Shown: positions 11,547 through 23,859, numbered from the stretch's first letter. The stretch is 64,000 nt of DNA from Leptodontidium sp. MPI-SDFR-AT-0119 (GCA_020726505.1 JAHLEZ010000002.1:5394001-5458000); one strand, 5' to 3'. Notes: generated by a model not told the origin, from the sequence alone. A program made the numbers and translations.

Positions 11547-12037
11547 ATTTGGAGTAGAGTGTATCAACGAGGAGACTTTACAGAAGCGTCAGAGGTGTTC
11601 AGCGGTATATACTATTTGCAGGAGATGGAGAATGGAGTTTCAATGGTTCAAAGCCCGAGGAGCAAGAGCTAGAAGCTTGAGTGGGGGCTGGTGGGGGGCT
11701 TTTGAAACTGCGGGGTGCGCTTATGTACGGCGAGGGATCTATTGGACAATGCGCCTTGCTTGGCCTAGTCCCACCTCATCGCTGTGCATTACCAGCCATC
11801 TCTTCAGCCTAACAGTTTGCTGCTATCCGTAACTCCAATATCCGCGGCGATCGAAGTCATGTAATTGCAAAGGCGCGGAGAAAAATCTTCAACAGCCAGA
11901 AGCCCATCTCAGTGGATCTATATCTCAACCCTCTTGAATTCGATACCCACAACAAATCTACAGTATTATTACAATTTTGTGCAGAAAAGAAACAAAATCT
12001 ACAGCTGAAGATTATTTACTCTTGGTTCCCCCGATCT
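11547..12037. other. Intergenic, nitrilase promoter
   Basis: About 490 bases between the nitrilase start and the 3' end of the CHORD-like gene. No coding frame, repeat or RNA is supported. Confidence 0.4.
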
Positions 12038-13157
12038 TTATCTTCTGTGCCCATCTTCATATGGCTCGTGGGGTTCCCTCATACAGCCTTCGGAATCCAT
12101 CTCTCCCCGACAACAGGACCACATAAATCCATCAGCATGATCAGGGTCGTCGATCAGGGTCTCGGGATATCCGTGACGCTCGTCGTCCCAATCTTCCCAG
12201 TGGCCGCTATCGCTGTCAAGTTCCTTTTCTCCTTCTCCGAATCAGTCTTTGCCTTCGAAGGCTTGCAAGTGCTACGTACCAGGATGATGAACACACTCAT
12301 TCCCTTCATTGTCGTTGACATCATATCTCTTCTCACAAGTTGCGCACCTTGCATACACAGGTCTCTGTATATCTTCCTCGGCCCTCCTCTTGTTGGATCC
12401 AGCTTCTGGGCTGACATTGACAGGAGCCTTGTGTCTTGTGGTTTTGCACCCCTTGTGGTCGCCAGAGGTCTGGCAGCATGACCACATGAATCCATCGGCA
12501 AAATCAGAATCATCCTCAAAGGAAGCTGGATCACCATGGCAATCATCGTCATGATCGGCCCAGAAGTCGCCCTCAAAGTAAAGTTCCTTCTCACCTACCC
12601 TCGTCAGCATGTAAGTTTGTGCAGGATGGCAATATATTACCAGTGTGCCAATGACATTCTCTCGTGTCGTTGCAAGAAACATCAAATTCCTCTTCGCAAT
12701 TCTCGCACTTGGCATACATAGGTGTAAACTCCTCATCTCCAATTGCAATTGGCCTCAGCGGTTTCTCCCTTCCAATCTCACTCTCATCTCCATCCTCACT
12801 ACTCTCATTCTCACTTTCCGCATCGTCTTCGGAGTCGGTGTCTCTATGGTACCTATCCACATCCTTCCCTTTCACAAGCAACTGCCTTTCCAAACCTTGT
12901 CTCAATTCTGGGATCGTCTCACAAAACTGACGAAGATACATCCTCAAACGCGTGGCATCTATGGTGTCTATTGCCTTCTTCAGAGCAGGGGACAAAACTG
13001 GGGCCGGCCTTGCATTGGGACGACTTCCATTCTGAAGACCGCTGAGTGGGTGACGCGTCGGGCGAGATTGAGGCATCATGGCTGAGTTACTGCTGGATTC
13101 TGGTGAGGGTTCGACGTCCGAGCTGTCTTCTGTAAGATCAATAAATCGAGAACTCAT
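12038..13157 (-). CDS. Acidic protein with two CHORD-like zinc-binding repeats
   Basis: Three exons, complement(12038..12231, 12280..12594, 12641..13157), 341 aa, introns of 46 and 48 nt. The N-terminus (MSSRFIDLTEDSSDVEPSP) carries an IDLTED segment resembling a SUMO-interacting motif. A helical segment and a long acidic Ser/Asp/Glu run follow. Then come two tandem repeats, each with C-x2-C, a C-x2-H followed by T/P-G, WxDxDxxxHG, ADGFMWSCC, and a final GC...H. The Cys/His order and the HPG and WSCC signatures resemble the CHORD zinc module, but spacing is longer, so the assignment is by analogy. Both introns fall after the first base of the Gly codon in HT/P-G, so the middle exon is one complete repeat unit. 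The third exon is needed to complete repeat two. Probably nuclear or cytosolic; function unknown. Confidence 0.8.
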
Positions 13158-14173
13158 TCTGCCTTTAATATAGAGAGGAGAATGTAGATTGGTGAGGTAT
13201 GCGAGATGATGGAGATGGGAAATGGGAGACGCGACAAAGTAAACAGAGTACCTTATCGCTTTCCCTGCCAATCATGTGACTGGTGTTTGAAACGCACAAC
13301 TCTGTAAAAGCCACAGGCGTGAAGAGGAGCAGGAACGTGTATTCGCTTCTCTTTTCTTTGTTCCACCATCTCCTTTATTTGCACCTTGCATTTCTTGTAG
13401 GATTTCCAATCTTCTTATGTCAAGCATCTTCAAACTCTCATTTGCAGGGTCCTTTCTCAGCTTCAGAACTTTGTGTCGATAGCTACTCAAGACTTCAGAT
13501 GGCCACTACTCCTCTTTGCTGGTATATCGGCCATCATCTCGGATGGATTGGCGATTTACCCTTGAGTCTGTGACATATGTAATCGGTTGATAGCCATCTG
13601 CATCCGGTTGAAATATCGAAGGGGGTTAGAAGGAACCTAGCTTGTCTTCCCCATATTCGACGTCATTTGCCACTGTGAAAAGCCACATTACTCACAATCC
13701 AACACAAATTCAGCTCGCAAGCTCTTTGGAGCGCAAGTACCCCAAGTTTTGAGATGAGCAATGAATGATGCTTTGTTGAAGGTTGAGAAAGAGACCTTCA
13801 GGCATATCTCAAATTGCTTACTCATCCAATACCAACCCCCACCATCGCTCCAAGTGGCAATTCCGGACGTCAACTGTGCAACTCCAAACAGCGACAAGGA
13901 TAGACGAAGACGTCTTTAGAGAAGCATATGGCGTCTTAGACCTTAAGCCATCACTAGACGTCCCGACCCCAGTGCGCACCCAAGCCTCTTCTCCTTCCAC
14001 AAGAGCCGAGCACAAAGTCGTCAGAACCCCCACTACTGACGAAGGTCAACAAAGTTGCAGTCCAAAGTTTGTCCTGCACCTCATCAGGGGCCATTAAATA
14101 AGCCGATGGGTAAGCAAATAACACAGAAACATCACCTGAAACTTTAACCACGAGCTCACAATCTCAAGCCTCA
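13158..14173. other. Divergent intergenic region
   Basis: About 1 kb between the CHORD-like gene (-) and the gamma-glutamyltransferase gene (+), presumably holding both promoters. Open frames present (for example 13272-13490) lack coding character. Confidence 0.4.
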
Positions 14174-16307
14174 ATGTCCAAGGTCCTGGGAAAGCTCTCG
14201 AGGGATCTTCTCGCCATCCTCCTTTTCAGTCAAGTCGCCTCGTGCACAGCAATCCGGGGAGCAGACAGCTTAGGAGCTGTATCAAGCGAAAGCAAGATAT
14301 GTAGTGAAATCGGTATCGGCTTGCTAGAGAGAGGAGTGAGTGCTGCAGAATCCGAGAGAGACAGATATATGTTGATCATGTGACTAGGGAAATGCTGCTG
14401 ATGCGCTCGTTGGGACAACACTTTGTGTTGGTGTTATTGGTACTATCTATTCCTATGGAATTAATATACTTCTTTCATCTAACTTTGTTCCAGGGATGCA
14501 GCATAGCGGTATCGGAGGAGGTGGATTCATGCTAGTCCGCGGCTCAGATGGAACATTTGAGTCGATAGGTATAATTTCCTACCGGCATTCAAGGACCTTT
14601 GCTAATAAAGAAAAGACTTCAGGGAAACAGCTCCAGCAGCTGCTTTCCAAGATATGTACAAAGAAAACCCGATGGCAAGTGTGATTAGCGGATTAGCAAG
14701 CGGTGTGCCTGGCGACCTCCGAGGTCTGGAATATCTTCACAACAAATATGGTGTAAGTGTCCCTCACGTCACTGGTGGCTGCATGATTGACATTCAAAGG
14801 CCCTACCGTGGAGAGCAGTTTGCAATCCTGCAGTTCATGTTGCCCGATACGGATTTCCTGGTAAGCAGTTCTTCAGACGAGTGAGTTGACGCTGACAGTC
14901 AGCAGTCACCGAAGATCTGGTTCGATATATGTACGAAGCTACCAAGAACGGCAATACATTCTTAACTGATGATCCTCAATGGGCAATTGACTTTGCTCCA
15001 AATGGTAATTTTGTCCATGCCCGAGAAAGCTGTCATGACTAATATATCTCAGGCACACTTCTTGGGCTAGGCGAGACCTTGACAAGGAAACGATACGCAG
15101 AGTGAGTAGTTCCTGAACTGGAAATCGACATAAATTCTTCTAACTCCTTACCAGCACATTAGAAACCGTCGCCAAACATGGTGCAAAAGCTTTCTACGAA
15201 GGAGACATCGGTACGTTCCTCCTTCCAACCCAAACTACCACTGACCCCTTTCAGCAAACCACACCATCAACGCCCTTCGTGCCTCAAACGGCACTATGAC
15301 TCTCTCTGACCTCGCGAATTACCGCGTCTCCATCCGAGACCCCATAAGCATAACCTACAAAGGCTACAACCTCTACTCATGCGGTGTTCCCAGTGGCGGC
15401 TCCGTTGGTCTCAGCATTCTCAAAATCATCGAAGGATACTCCAGCACCGACCTGAACCTCAGCACTCATCGCATAGACGAAGCAATGCGCTTCTCATATG
15501 CTGCGCGTGGTGAGCTAGGTGATCCCGATTTCTTCAACTACATGACTGCTTTCGAGGCGGATATGTTGAAGCCGAAAACGGCCGAGAAGATCAGAGATAA
15601 GATCTCGGATGACCACACCAAGAATGTCACAGATTATAATCCGAAAGGGTACACTATGCCTGAGAACCACGGGACATCACACATTGTGACTTCAGATCGA
15701 TCAGGATTATCTATCACACTGACTTCAACTGTGAATCTACTCTTCGGCTCTCAACTTGTCGTCCCTGAAACCGGTATGCCATCCCGTCCTCACTTCCGCC
15801 AGCTCAAGAAATACTGAAAAGATACGTACAGGCGTCATCATGAACAACGAAATGAACGACTTCTCCATCCCCGGCGTCCCCAACGCATTCGGATTCGTCC
15901 CCTCCCCTGTAAACTACATCGCCCCGAACAAAAGGCCCCTCTCATCCATAACCCCCATTATAGTAACCCACCCCAACGGAACCCTCTACCTCACAATCGG
16001 CGCGGCAGGCGGCTCCCGCATCATCACATCCACCGTCCAAGCCATCTGGCACGTCCTGGATCACAACATGACTCTCCCCGAAGCGATCAAGGAGCCGAGA
16101 CTCCATGATCAGCTCATGCCTGCTGCGACGACATTTGAGTATCTGTTCGATAATTCAACGGTCGATAGTATGAGGGAACGAGGACATAATGTTACGTGGG
16201 TCAGGCCGGGGTATTCGGCTGTTCAGGGGGTGAGGAGGCTTTGGAATGGCACGTTTGAGGCCGCGAGTGAGCCGAGACAGTTGAATAGTGGCGGGTTGGC
16301 TGTGTAG
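14174..16307 (+). CDS. Gamma-glutamyltransferase (glutathione hydrolase)
   Basis: Ten exons: 14174..14335, 14388..14439, 14494..14568, 14616..14752, 14800..14860, 14906..15004, 15053..15101, 15155..15210, 15255..15773, 15832..16307; 561 aa. The protein starts with a hydrophobic signal segment (residues ~10-26), so it is secreted or vacuolar. The GGT precursor layout is intact: GGNAADALVG and HSGIGGGGFM early in the large subunit, LASGVPG, then the autocleavage site HGTSHIV with the nucleophile Thr371, followed by the small subunit with NNEMNDFS, PLSSITP and GAAGGSRI. The enzyme cleaves the gamma-glutamyl bond of glutathione and transfers or hydrolyses it. Several Asn-x-Ser/Thr sites fit secretion. 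Nine introns are many for this neighbourhood. All phases close exactly and each junction restores a conserved segment. Confidence 0.95.
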
Positions 16308-16807
16308 ATGGGAGGCTTATACCTTAGAATGTAAATATAAATGTCACGAGATGATGGCTTGGTGGTTTCTGCTGGAGCTCTATACTTTGAGCTATATATA
16401 TATATCTCGGACTTGATATGCTGACGAGAAGGTATTGCTCATACAATAGACAGAGAAGTTGAGTTAGAAGGGAGTACTATTTCTCTTGGCCTATATATGT
16501 GAAGTCCTGCTCCCAGCCAGAGGCGTTGAGTTTAGAGCTGAGTCATTTGACTGGTGCGAAGGCTAAAAAACTTCCTTTGGGAGACTAAGAAGTGTTTTGA
16601 AATCGCTTCCCGCTGTATGATCACAAGTACTCGGCACAATAAATTACCACATTTCCGAAGATTGATGGATGAATGACATTAGCTGCTAACTAATATCAAA
16701 CACTAGATACCTAAGATAAACTGTGGAAGATAATTTTCACAAAACTGCATTGTATGCTTTATATTCCCAGGGTATTTACTCCGCTTCAAATCGATCGATC
16801 TATCTAT
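16308..16807. other. Convergent 3' intergenic region
   Basis: About 500 bases between the GGT stop (+) and the ALG11 stop (-), so it holds two 3' ends. It contains an AT microsatellite near 16395 and TCGATC/TATC repeats near 16795. No gene seen. Confidence 0.4.
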
Positions 16808-18802
16808 CTATACACCAACCTTCCCTTTCACAAGCCGTATCCGCAAATCAACCAACCGTTCCATAACAGCTATCCAACCCTTCACAAACTCCTCTTCCGT
16901 AAATCTCTTTGCGGATTCCCTCGCTCTTCTTCGCATTGCTAGTTTGTCTTTCAATGATAACGCCTGCTCGAACGCGGCGGCGAATTCTTCTTCGGTTGTT
17001 GCGTGGAAGCCTGTTTTCACTGTCAGATTGCGTCCGCCCTGTGTCCTCAATTCCAACCACGAGGTGGATGTTCAGTAAGTGAAAAGGGAAACAAACCAGT
17101 GGCCTCTCCCCTCACTTCCGTAACAATATCCCCCTTCGGTCCGCCACTATCATGAACGACCGCGATCAACCCCGCAGCTTGATACTCCACGACCCCGATG
17201 CCGAAATGCTCATTCCACATCCCATTCACGCCTACACTAGCCCGACCCAGCCACTCCAATATCTCAGGCCACGAAGCATCGAGGTGGAACTCCACCCTAT
17301 CCTTGATCTTCAACTCATTGGCCAACAGTCGTAACTCGTACACACGTTTCGAGTCCGAATCGTCTCGTACGCTGCCTATGAGGATCAATTTGGCGTCTTT
17401 GGTAGCGGGAGATTTGGTGGCGAGGAATTTCGCAAATGAGTCGACAATGAGATGGTGGTTCTTCTCTGATTTACATGTTAGCATCCTTGGCTTGAAATTC
17501 TCAACCTCTCAATGTCCTTTTCGAACCTCGAGAAATTAAAACAAAACACGACTTTCACTCCCAAGCCAGGAGGACATACCTGGACGAAACTGCGCGATGT
17601 ACAAAAGTGCATTCTCCCTCTTTTTTTCACTAGCTTCCGAGACTTCGACTTCCTTCTCTAGTTCCTCGACAGCGACGGGAGGGTAAACAACTCTCGGGCT
17701 CGACTTCCGGTATTCCTTCCTCCAAGGACCCCAGAGCGAGTTTATATGACCGAGCGTCCAGCTGGAATTCGTCATGACTTCGTCGATAGACGTCCCAACC
17801 ACAGAATACAACTTCGCGAATAGCTCCCAGTAGATCTTCTTTCCTGCTCCGGCTGCCCCGCGCCCTTTGCCTGCATTCACGCCTTGTGTGCCTGTTGCGG
17901 ATGTTGGGTCCAGAGAACTGAGCATGTCGGTCGAGATCGTGGGGTAGTGTACGTATGCGCCCGTTGGGACATCGTGGAAGAGGATCTTGCATTCTGCAAG
18001 AGAAAAGGCATAGCCCATTGTATCCACGAAGATGTCGGGGGTAAGGAGTGAGAAGGCGTCCCATGCTAGAACTAAGGAACCGATCGATTGTCCAGCGAGA
18101 GTGAAGTGTGGCCAGGAGGAGGCGAGGACCCAGGAACGGGTAGTGAGGTAGAGGAAGGTTACTGTTGGGGGGTGGAGGGCGATATTGAATCGGTTCTAGA
18201 GAGGTCAGCGTCTGCGTTTGCTGGAGGATGAAGAGAGGAGATATACCTTTACCCGGTCTATGATGGCTGCTTTGTCTACATCGCGATCTCCTGTATACAC
18301 AATACATTTTGCTTTGGGCCATCTCTTCTGCGTAGCTCTAATCGCAGCCCAGAGAACCCGTTCCCCTCCACCGCCAGCATTACTATTCGGTCAGTACAAC
18401 CCGGTTCAACATAGAAGTATGAACCTACCAGAACGGATGAAAGAACCCTACAATCCCATCCCATTCAGCATCCACGGCTTTCTCTCCATTCTTCGCCGTC
18501 CCAACTGCATACGAATCCACCGTCTCCCATTCATCACTATCCCTCCTCTCCTTTCCCACCTTCTCTTCCCACTCCTTCTGATCCTTCTCCACAAGCTCCA
18601 GTATCTGCCCTCTCCTCCCCGCAGTCTTCTTCCTCAAGTATCCTCCCATCAAGCCCCCAACCCAAAATACCAGCTTCGGACCCGTCAGCAGTAGGAATAG
18701 TGGGAGGAACCCGAGAATCGACATGGCGATTATGCTCTGGCCGGGAGTTATTCCGAAATTCCATTTCTTGCTGCCGTCTGGCGCACTGCATGTTTCTGCC
18801 AT
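16808..18802 (-). CDS. ALG11: GDP-Man:Man3GlcNAc2-PP-dolichol alpha-1,2-mannosyltransferase
   Basis: Five exons, complement(16808..17010, 17097..17465, 17580..18195, 18196 excluded..; i.e. third exon 17580..18195, then 18247..18382 and 18429..18802), 565 aa. An N-terminal membrane helix (residues ~22-50) anchors the protein in the ER with a cytosolic catalytic domain. Signatures: FHPFCNAGGGGERVLW, split by the first intron, near residues 121-136; PDIFVDTMGYAF; AQFRPEKNH, split by the third intron; and the GT4 EX7E motif EHFGIGVVE followed by YQAAGLIAVVHDSGGP. ALG11 adds the fourth and fifth mannoses to the lipid-linked oligosaccharide on the cytosolic face of the ER. Introns are 46, 51, 114 and 86 nt. 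Length and domain order are normal. Essential in yeast models. Confidence 0.95.
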
Positions 18803-19249
18803 CGTGGCTACGAGGAAATGTTAATGTGGTGAGCGGAGGAATATCCGGAGGGATGGCATTTATGCTTCTTCAGATAAGTAAGTAGAAGCACAAGTACCTG
18901 GGTAAGTTCGCGACTGTGTCACCAACCAACTTTCTGGGAACGAGACATGCCGGGAACTAAAGACGCGCTTCGTTTGAGTGTGGGGCTGAGGCGCATGTGC
19001 CGATCCGATCGATCATCAGCCGCAGATCAGCCGATGTCTGTCAAATTGTGAGGCTTGATTGTTGACATTTTATGTCAGATCCGAGCTTCAAAGGGGGCTG
19101 TTGTTCAACCTCATGATCGCAACACGGTAGCATTGGGCTGGATATTGCACCCGCCTGATTCAAGACGACGCACCTGACAGGATATTACTGATACTATCCC
19201 ACGGCAACAAACAAAGATAGAAACAGAAATAGAAACAAAACGAAGCTTT
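18803..19249. other. ALG11 upstream region
   Basis: About 450 bases containing the ALG11 promoter. It ends at the edge of the degraded COX18-like region. Nothing else recognised. Confidence 0.4.
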
Positions 19250-19990
19250 TCCTCCGTCATCCCCTCCTTCGACCCTCCACCCCATCCAATCTCAGCAAAC
19301 TTCTTCTCCTACCCCCAAGCTGCCGTACACGAGCCTTCCACCCTCCTCCCCGGCAATCTCTCATTCCCTCTACTATAACAGCCTCCCACGATGCCCTTAC
19401 CTCCTTACACACCATCACCAACCTTCCCTAAGCATACTCGCAATCCTCATCCGAACCACCATTATCCTCCCCACAGTCATTTACGCACGCCGTTTAATAA
19501 TTAAACAAATCTCCCTCTTCCCCCTCCTCGAATCGTGGAAACATATCCTACAACAAGAAAGCATGCGGGAGATAGGCCATCTTAGCCTTGTCATAATACA
19601 AAAGACATTTTTAAAGAAGTTTCGGGCGAAAGTAGGGGAGATCTATAAACGACATAGCTATATAATATAAAAGAGCTTCCTATCTTTAGCGCAGCTACCG
19701 ATTTTCTTATCTGTGATAGAAGCATTACGCAAAATGTGTAGCTCAAATTAAAGTACTTCAAGTATAATAATTAGGGGAAACGACATTACAGAAGCTAGGT
19801 TGGATAATACATCTGCAGTCTTGAGAAGCGATAGACTCGTCGATAGCGCTATCAGCATCTCGAATAACTAGCTGTTTCTAGCTGGCCAATCTCTAAGTCC
19901 CAGATTTTAATCAATTCCTCCGTCTCGTAGTTTAGACTCCTTGCTGGCCTACTTTGTTACCTTAAGAAGTATAAATGCACATGACTCGTT
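19250..19990 (+). pseudogene. Degraded COX18/Oxa1-YidC-type inner-membrane insertase
   Basis: No open frame remains, but the three plus frames together read like the Oxa1/YidC fold. There is a RSFSS-type presequence near 19250; then ALTSLHTITNLP; then, after a frameshift near 19430, SILAILIRTTIILPTVIYARR and PLLESWKHILQQE, covering the conserved first helix and loop; then EIYKRH, a stop, KSFLSLAQLPIFLSVIEALRKM, which is the diagnostic Q-L-P-I-F segment; then CF*LANL*VPDFNQFL around 19870-19930 with stops where tryptophan would fit. In-frame TAG codons at expected TGG positions are what repeat-induced point mutation produces. COX18 is needed to export the Cox2 C-terminus in mitochondria. Here it is clearly non-functional. 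Family call is from motif memory, with no alignment. Confidence 0.5.
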
Positions 19991-21650
19991 CCGGGAATAT
20001 AAGATCTAGAGATAGTTTGTTTAATCACTGTTATTCTAGATCTTAGAGACTCATTTAGATATTTGTGTAATTCCAACTGGCTCTTGAGTAGTGAGTAATG
20101 TAACTTCCTAATGCCCCACCCCACTTTCCTACTTCTTAAATATTGTCAAGATGAATAAGTAGTTGGACAACATACCTTAAATCCAGCTAGGAAACCGAAT
20201 ATGGCCCAGAACTCGAGCTTGGAAAAGACATTGAAATCCTCCAGATAGCGTTTCCATACAGTTTATTGCACTCGCAACATCTCGATGGGGTTTTGGAGAT
20301 GGATTTTTGTATTAAATATGATGAAGATAATCTGGGTTCCCCGAAGCATTCGATCACATAGATCGATCAACCGTACATAAAATATCAGGTGTGGGAAATG
20401 AATTTAGCTTCTCTGCTCTAACTAATATCAATGTGTTGCTTAGCTGATAATTCGTGCTGCAGGATCGGTATCACTCACATATGAGACTCAAAGGAAGTCA
20501 GAAGATAGTTAGGGAAATGTGTTATAAAAGAAGATAATGCTTGGATTTCCACTTTCTGCTTTCCAATTTGCCAGGAAGTGATTTAGATGAATGATGCAAG
20601 TACCATTAATGTTTAACCTAAGCCAGAGAACTTACAAAGAAGAAGAGAGCTACCTTCAAGTCGTGATTCGTCAGTAGCAAAATGTTGGGATTCAAAAATA
20701 GAAATATGTAACACAGAGATAAAAAATAGTTGACAAAAGGTAGCTGAGGGATTTTGTTTCCTCTTTACACCCGCTGAGGAATTTCTATTCCTAATAAGAG
20801 AGTGCAGAGAAGCTAAAAGGAGTTTAAGAAAGTATCACGATGTGTATTAAACAACTCAACGTCTCTCTTTATTATATGTATAAAGATACTAGCAGCGACC
20901 TCCAAGGGGTTTAGCAAGATGGAATCTGCCAGTAAGTCGAGAGATTTAAAGGTTGAAAGGTCTGTAACCTATCATTATCTTCGACTTTACATCGAGGATG
21001 ATATTAAGATAAAAGAAAAGCCATAACGAAGAGAGGATAGTGGAAATAGGGAATACGATACTACTTCTCTCGTCTGTTTCAATTTACTCTCGTTTCGTGG
21101 CACTCTGCAGTACAAGTGAGGAAATAAAGAGTCAGATAAGCGAATATTAACATAAAATCGAGCTGTCGCAGTAACAGCGCCTAAATAAGTAAATTGAAAA
21201 AGAAAGGCAGCCACAAATGAATAGATTGGGTCGTTTACTTATAACTTGGTTTGAGGTCGGGGGATTGTGGAGCTAAAGTTAGGTAGGTAATGGACCAAAG
21301 ATTATAGGAAGCGGCGACGTTGAAGACTTGAATGAAGTATGGCGTTTTACGTCTTCTGTTCCCTCCGTCCGTTTCCTGTATCTTTGCCACTCTTCCTTCT
21401 AAAGGGAACAGGAGCAAATGCAAAGAATTATTACAAGATACATTCTTACATCTTTGCTAATGCGATTGCAAAAAATAAATAATCTACCTCGTTTGTAAAG
21501 AGAATCGAGGACACTTGACTTTTGATACCGTAGGTCGAGTGAATAAACAAATACTTAAGGAAAGAATATTTTATAAGATTCTGTCTTATTTAATCTAGAA
21601 CCGGACGAAAAGACGCAACGAAAGTGATCAGAGCCAGGAACTGAGAAACC
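19991..21650. other. AT-rich degenerate block
   Basis: About 1.6 kb that is visibly more AT- and TA-rich than its flanks, with no substantial open frame. It continues directly from the degraded insertase gene. The composition suggests an old repeat decayed by C-to-T mutation. I could not identify an element, inverted ends or a transposase. Confidence 0.45.
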
Positions 21651-23338
21651 ACAAATGCCATCCTAAGCCATTCCACCTCCCCGTACTGGAGTCAAGTCAA
21701 GATAATAAGCCCCACTTGAAGGGTGAAGCCAGCTTCAAAGCTATTGGCAGTTGGTCGACGCCACTATCACTTCCAACTCCCCACTGGCACGTTCACTTGA
21801 TGCAAGATTGATCTTGACAGCTCGCTGGGCTGCAGGTGTCTAGCTAAAGAGCCGGAAGTTCCAAAGTCGAGGATTTGTCACGGGTGTGGAGTTTGTTTAA
21901 CTACCTAGGTGTGAGCTGGGAACGTCGTGTGGTGGGTGATGTGGTGCGGTGTGACGAGACGAGGCTGCATTGCAGTGCATCATGCGGCTCTCGGTGGATT
22001 TGGTCATTTGTTTTGGAACTATCACTTCGGGATTTGAGACAAACAACTGGCAATGCGGGTTCCGCGTGCTGAATTCCAAACTAACCACAGAAGCAAAGAG
22101 AGAGAAAGAAAAATACAGGACAATAATTGATAGTTTTCACTGCACTTCGGAAGCTTTGAAGTTAGAGAGACCTGAAGGAAATGGTTGCCAAGACTGTAGT
22201 TCGAGGGAAGAGAAGATCAAGCGAACCCGAACCATCCCCAGGAGATCTCAAATGCCTCCTGGGTTTAAGCGAGAAGAGAAGCGGATGCAGATGCAGGTGG
22301 GGTTCGGACCGAAGGGAATGTGAGCCGGGAGATCATGAGGATGCCCGAATAAATGCGTGAGAGGGATTTTGAATCAGTGGCTGCTTGCTTGCCTGCTGAG
22401 GAGGGAGGCTGGGAAGTCTGCAGCGGTGAGTGTTTTTCGGTTTGCTCGTTGGGCACTCACTCATCCCAATTGAGAGGTAAGTATTTCTAAACAGCGAAAG
22501 AAACGGGGAGCGAGTGAGGAGGTAAAGAAGTAAAAAAAATTATACATATTTTTGGGGGGGAAATAAACAGCGAATATATATAAAGCTTCATTGTCGTCGT
22601 CGATGGGTGGAAACATTGACATCGATCCCTCGATGCAAGTGGATTTATCCAACTCTAATAATCGAGTCCGCAGATCGACCAAGCAACGTGCCAGCGCACC
22701 GCACTACTGTAAACAGCTCAAGTAGGACGATTTACGTTTCGATAACCAGTTTGGTATCTTGTCTCGGGAACGTGCATCTCTTCCCGTGTATTCGGATCTT
22801 CAAACAAGATTCTCTTCCACTTTCTTCCCCAGCCGCCTAACAAACACAAGTCTGATCATTGATCTTCTCGAACACCAACCAAATCGAAGAAACAAGGAAA
22901 CACTCTGACTGACGAGCCTGACAAAACAAGGAAGAAAGCCCTGATATCTCGGTCAACTGAGTGTTTTAAGTTAGGTATAAAATTATGTAGTTATGTAATA
23001 ATTTTATAGAGAGCTCAATAGTGTTCAATCAACCAACCCAACCTGCTTGCTCGGTTCTTTCCACTGGCATCTCACGAACCCTAACGCTCGCTTTTCTACT
23101 GTATCTCGAGCGCAGCGAGAACGGGGGTATTGGGGGCTTGCCCCCATAGAAAGAAAAGAGTTACTGAACAGATGCAGCGGGGTGTCCAGTCTCTGCAGAT
23201 GACGCTCCGCTGGCCCTCCGGGGGCCACTGCCGTGGAGGCGGGCGGAGTTGGGACCACCAGACTCACTCACTCACCAATTATTGGGGTATTTGCCCCTAT
23301 CGCATACATGGAGCCATTGGTACAGTACAGTAGAACTT
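21651..23338. other. Gene-poor stretch with GC hairpins near its right end
   Basis: No coding frame is supported. Near the right end lie CTCGAGCGCAGCGAG (23105-23119), the perfect hairpin TGGGGGC-TT-GCCCCCA (23131-23146) and GGGG...CCCC at 23284-23297. These may be ends of an unidentified element adjacent to the transposon at 23339. Confidence 0.35.
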
Positions 23339-23859
23339 GGCCACAGCTAAATCGACATACGTGAATAGCTAAATCGACATACGCTAACCAAGCGAACCGA
23401 AATTGAAGGGTACATCTATCACCACCAAAATTTGTATGAATAACTATGTGCAGTGCATAACTGGGACTAATTCCAGTTTGTTAAAAGTGACATTTGCTCC
23501 AAGCTCTTTCTCGGCGAGTACTAGGCTCATACAAATCCCGTTGATGATGAATCGCATAACTATTAGCTTTGGCATGCGATTAAAAAGTAGCAAAACCAGT
23601 GGGAATACTATCGCAAATTGCAGCAGGAGGTAGTGGTGCTGGAAGGTTAAGGGGCACTTTCTGAATGGCTTCAATTTTCAGTCCTAGGGATAATTACGTA
23701 ATTATGAATATTTATGATATACATAAGCGGCCCTTGCCATACAGTGCAAATTAGCATGGCGCAGCAAGGTTGATAGATGACACTCGCCAAGTCAATAGAA
23801 TTTTAGCGTATGTCGATTTAGCTATTCACGTATGTCGATTTAGCTGTGGCCTAGAACTT
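23331..23859. mobile_element. Short non-autonomous inverted-repeat transposon with 8-bp target duplication
   Basis: The element spans 23339-23851 (513 bp) between two copies of TAGAACTT (23331-23338 and 23852-23859). Its first 49 bases (23339-23387, starting GGCCACAG) are the exact reverse complement of its last 49 (23803-23851). Each terminal repeat holds two copies of the 17-mer AGCTAAATCGACATACG spaced 22 bp apart (left copies at 23345 and 23367). No transposase frame is inside. An 8-bp duplication is typical of hAT elements (also seen with P and Merlin); the terminal bases do not clearly match any of these. The perfect ends and duplication suggest recent movement. It must be mobilised from elsewhere in the genome. 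Confidence 0.88.

Noticed and set aside
10194..11567. Nitrilase as a single exon of 457 aa
   Set aside because: It reads through one in-frame intron and into another, ending in a non-family tail; the spliced end [18 protein letters not shown] is typical.
23403..23674. Transposase inside the inverted-repeat element
   Set aside because: Frames of about 76 codons on both strands have no DDE or zinc-finger features; the element looks non-autonomous.
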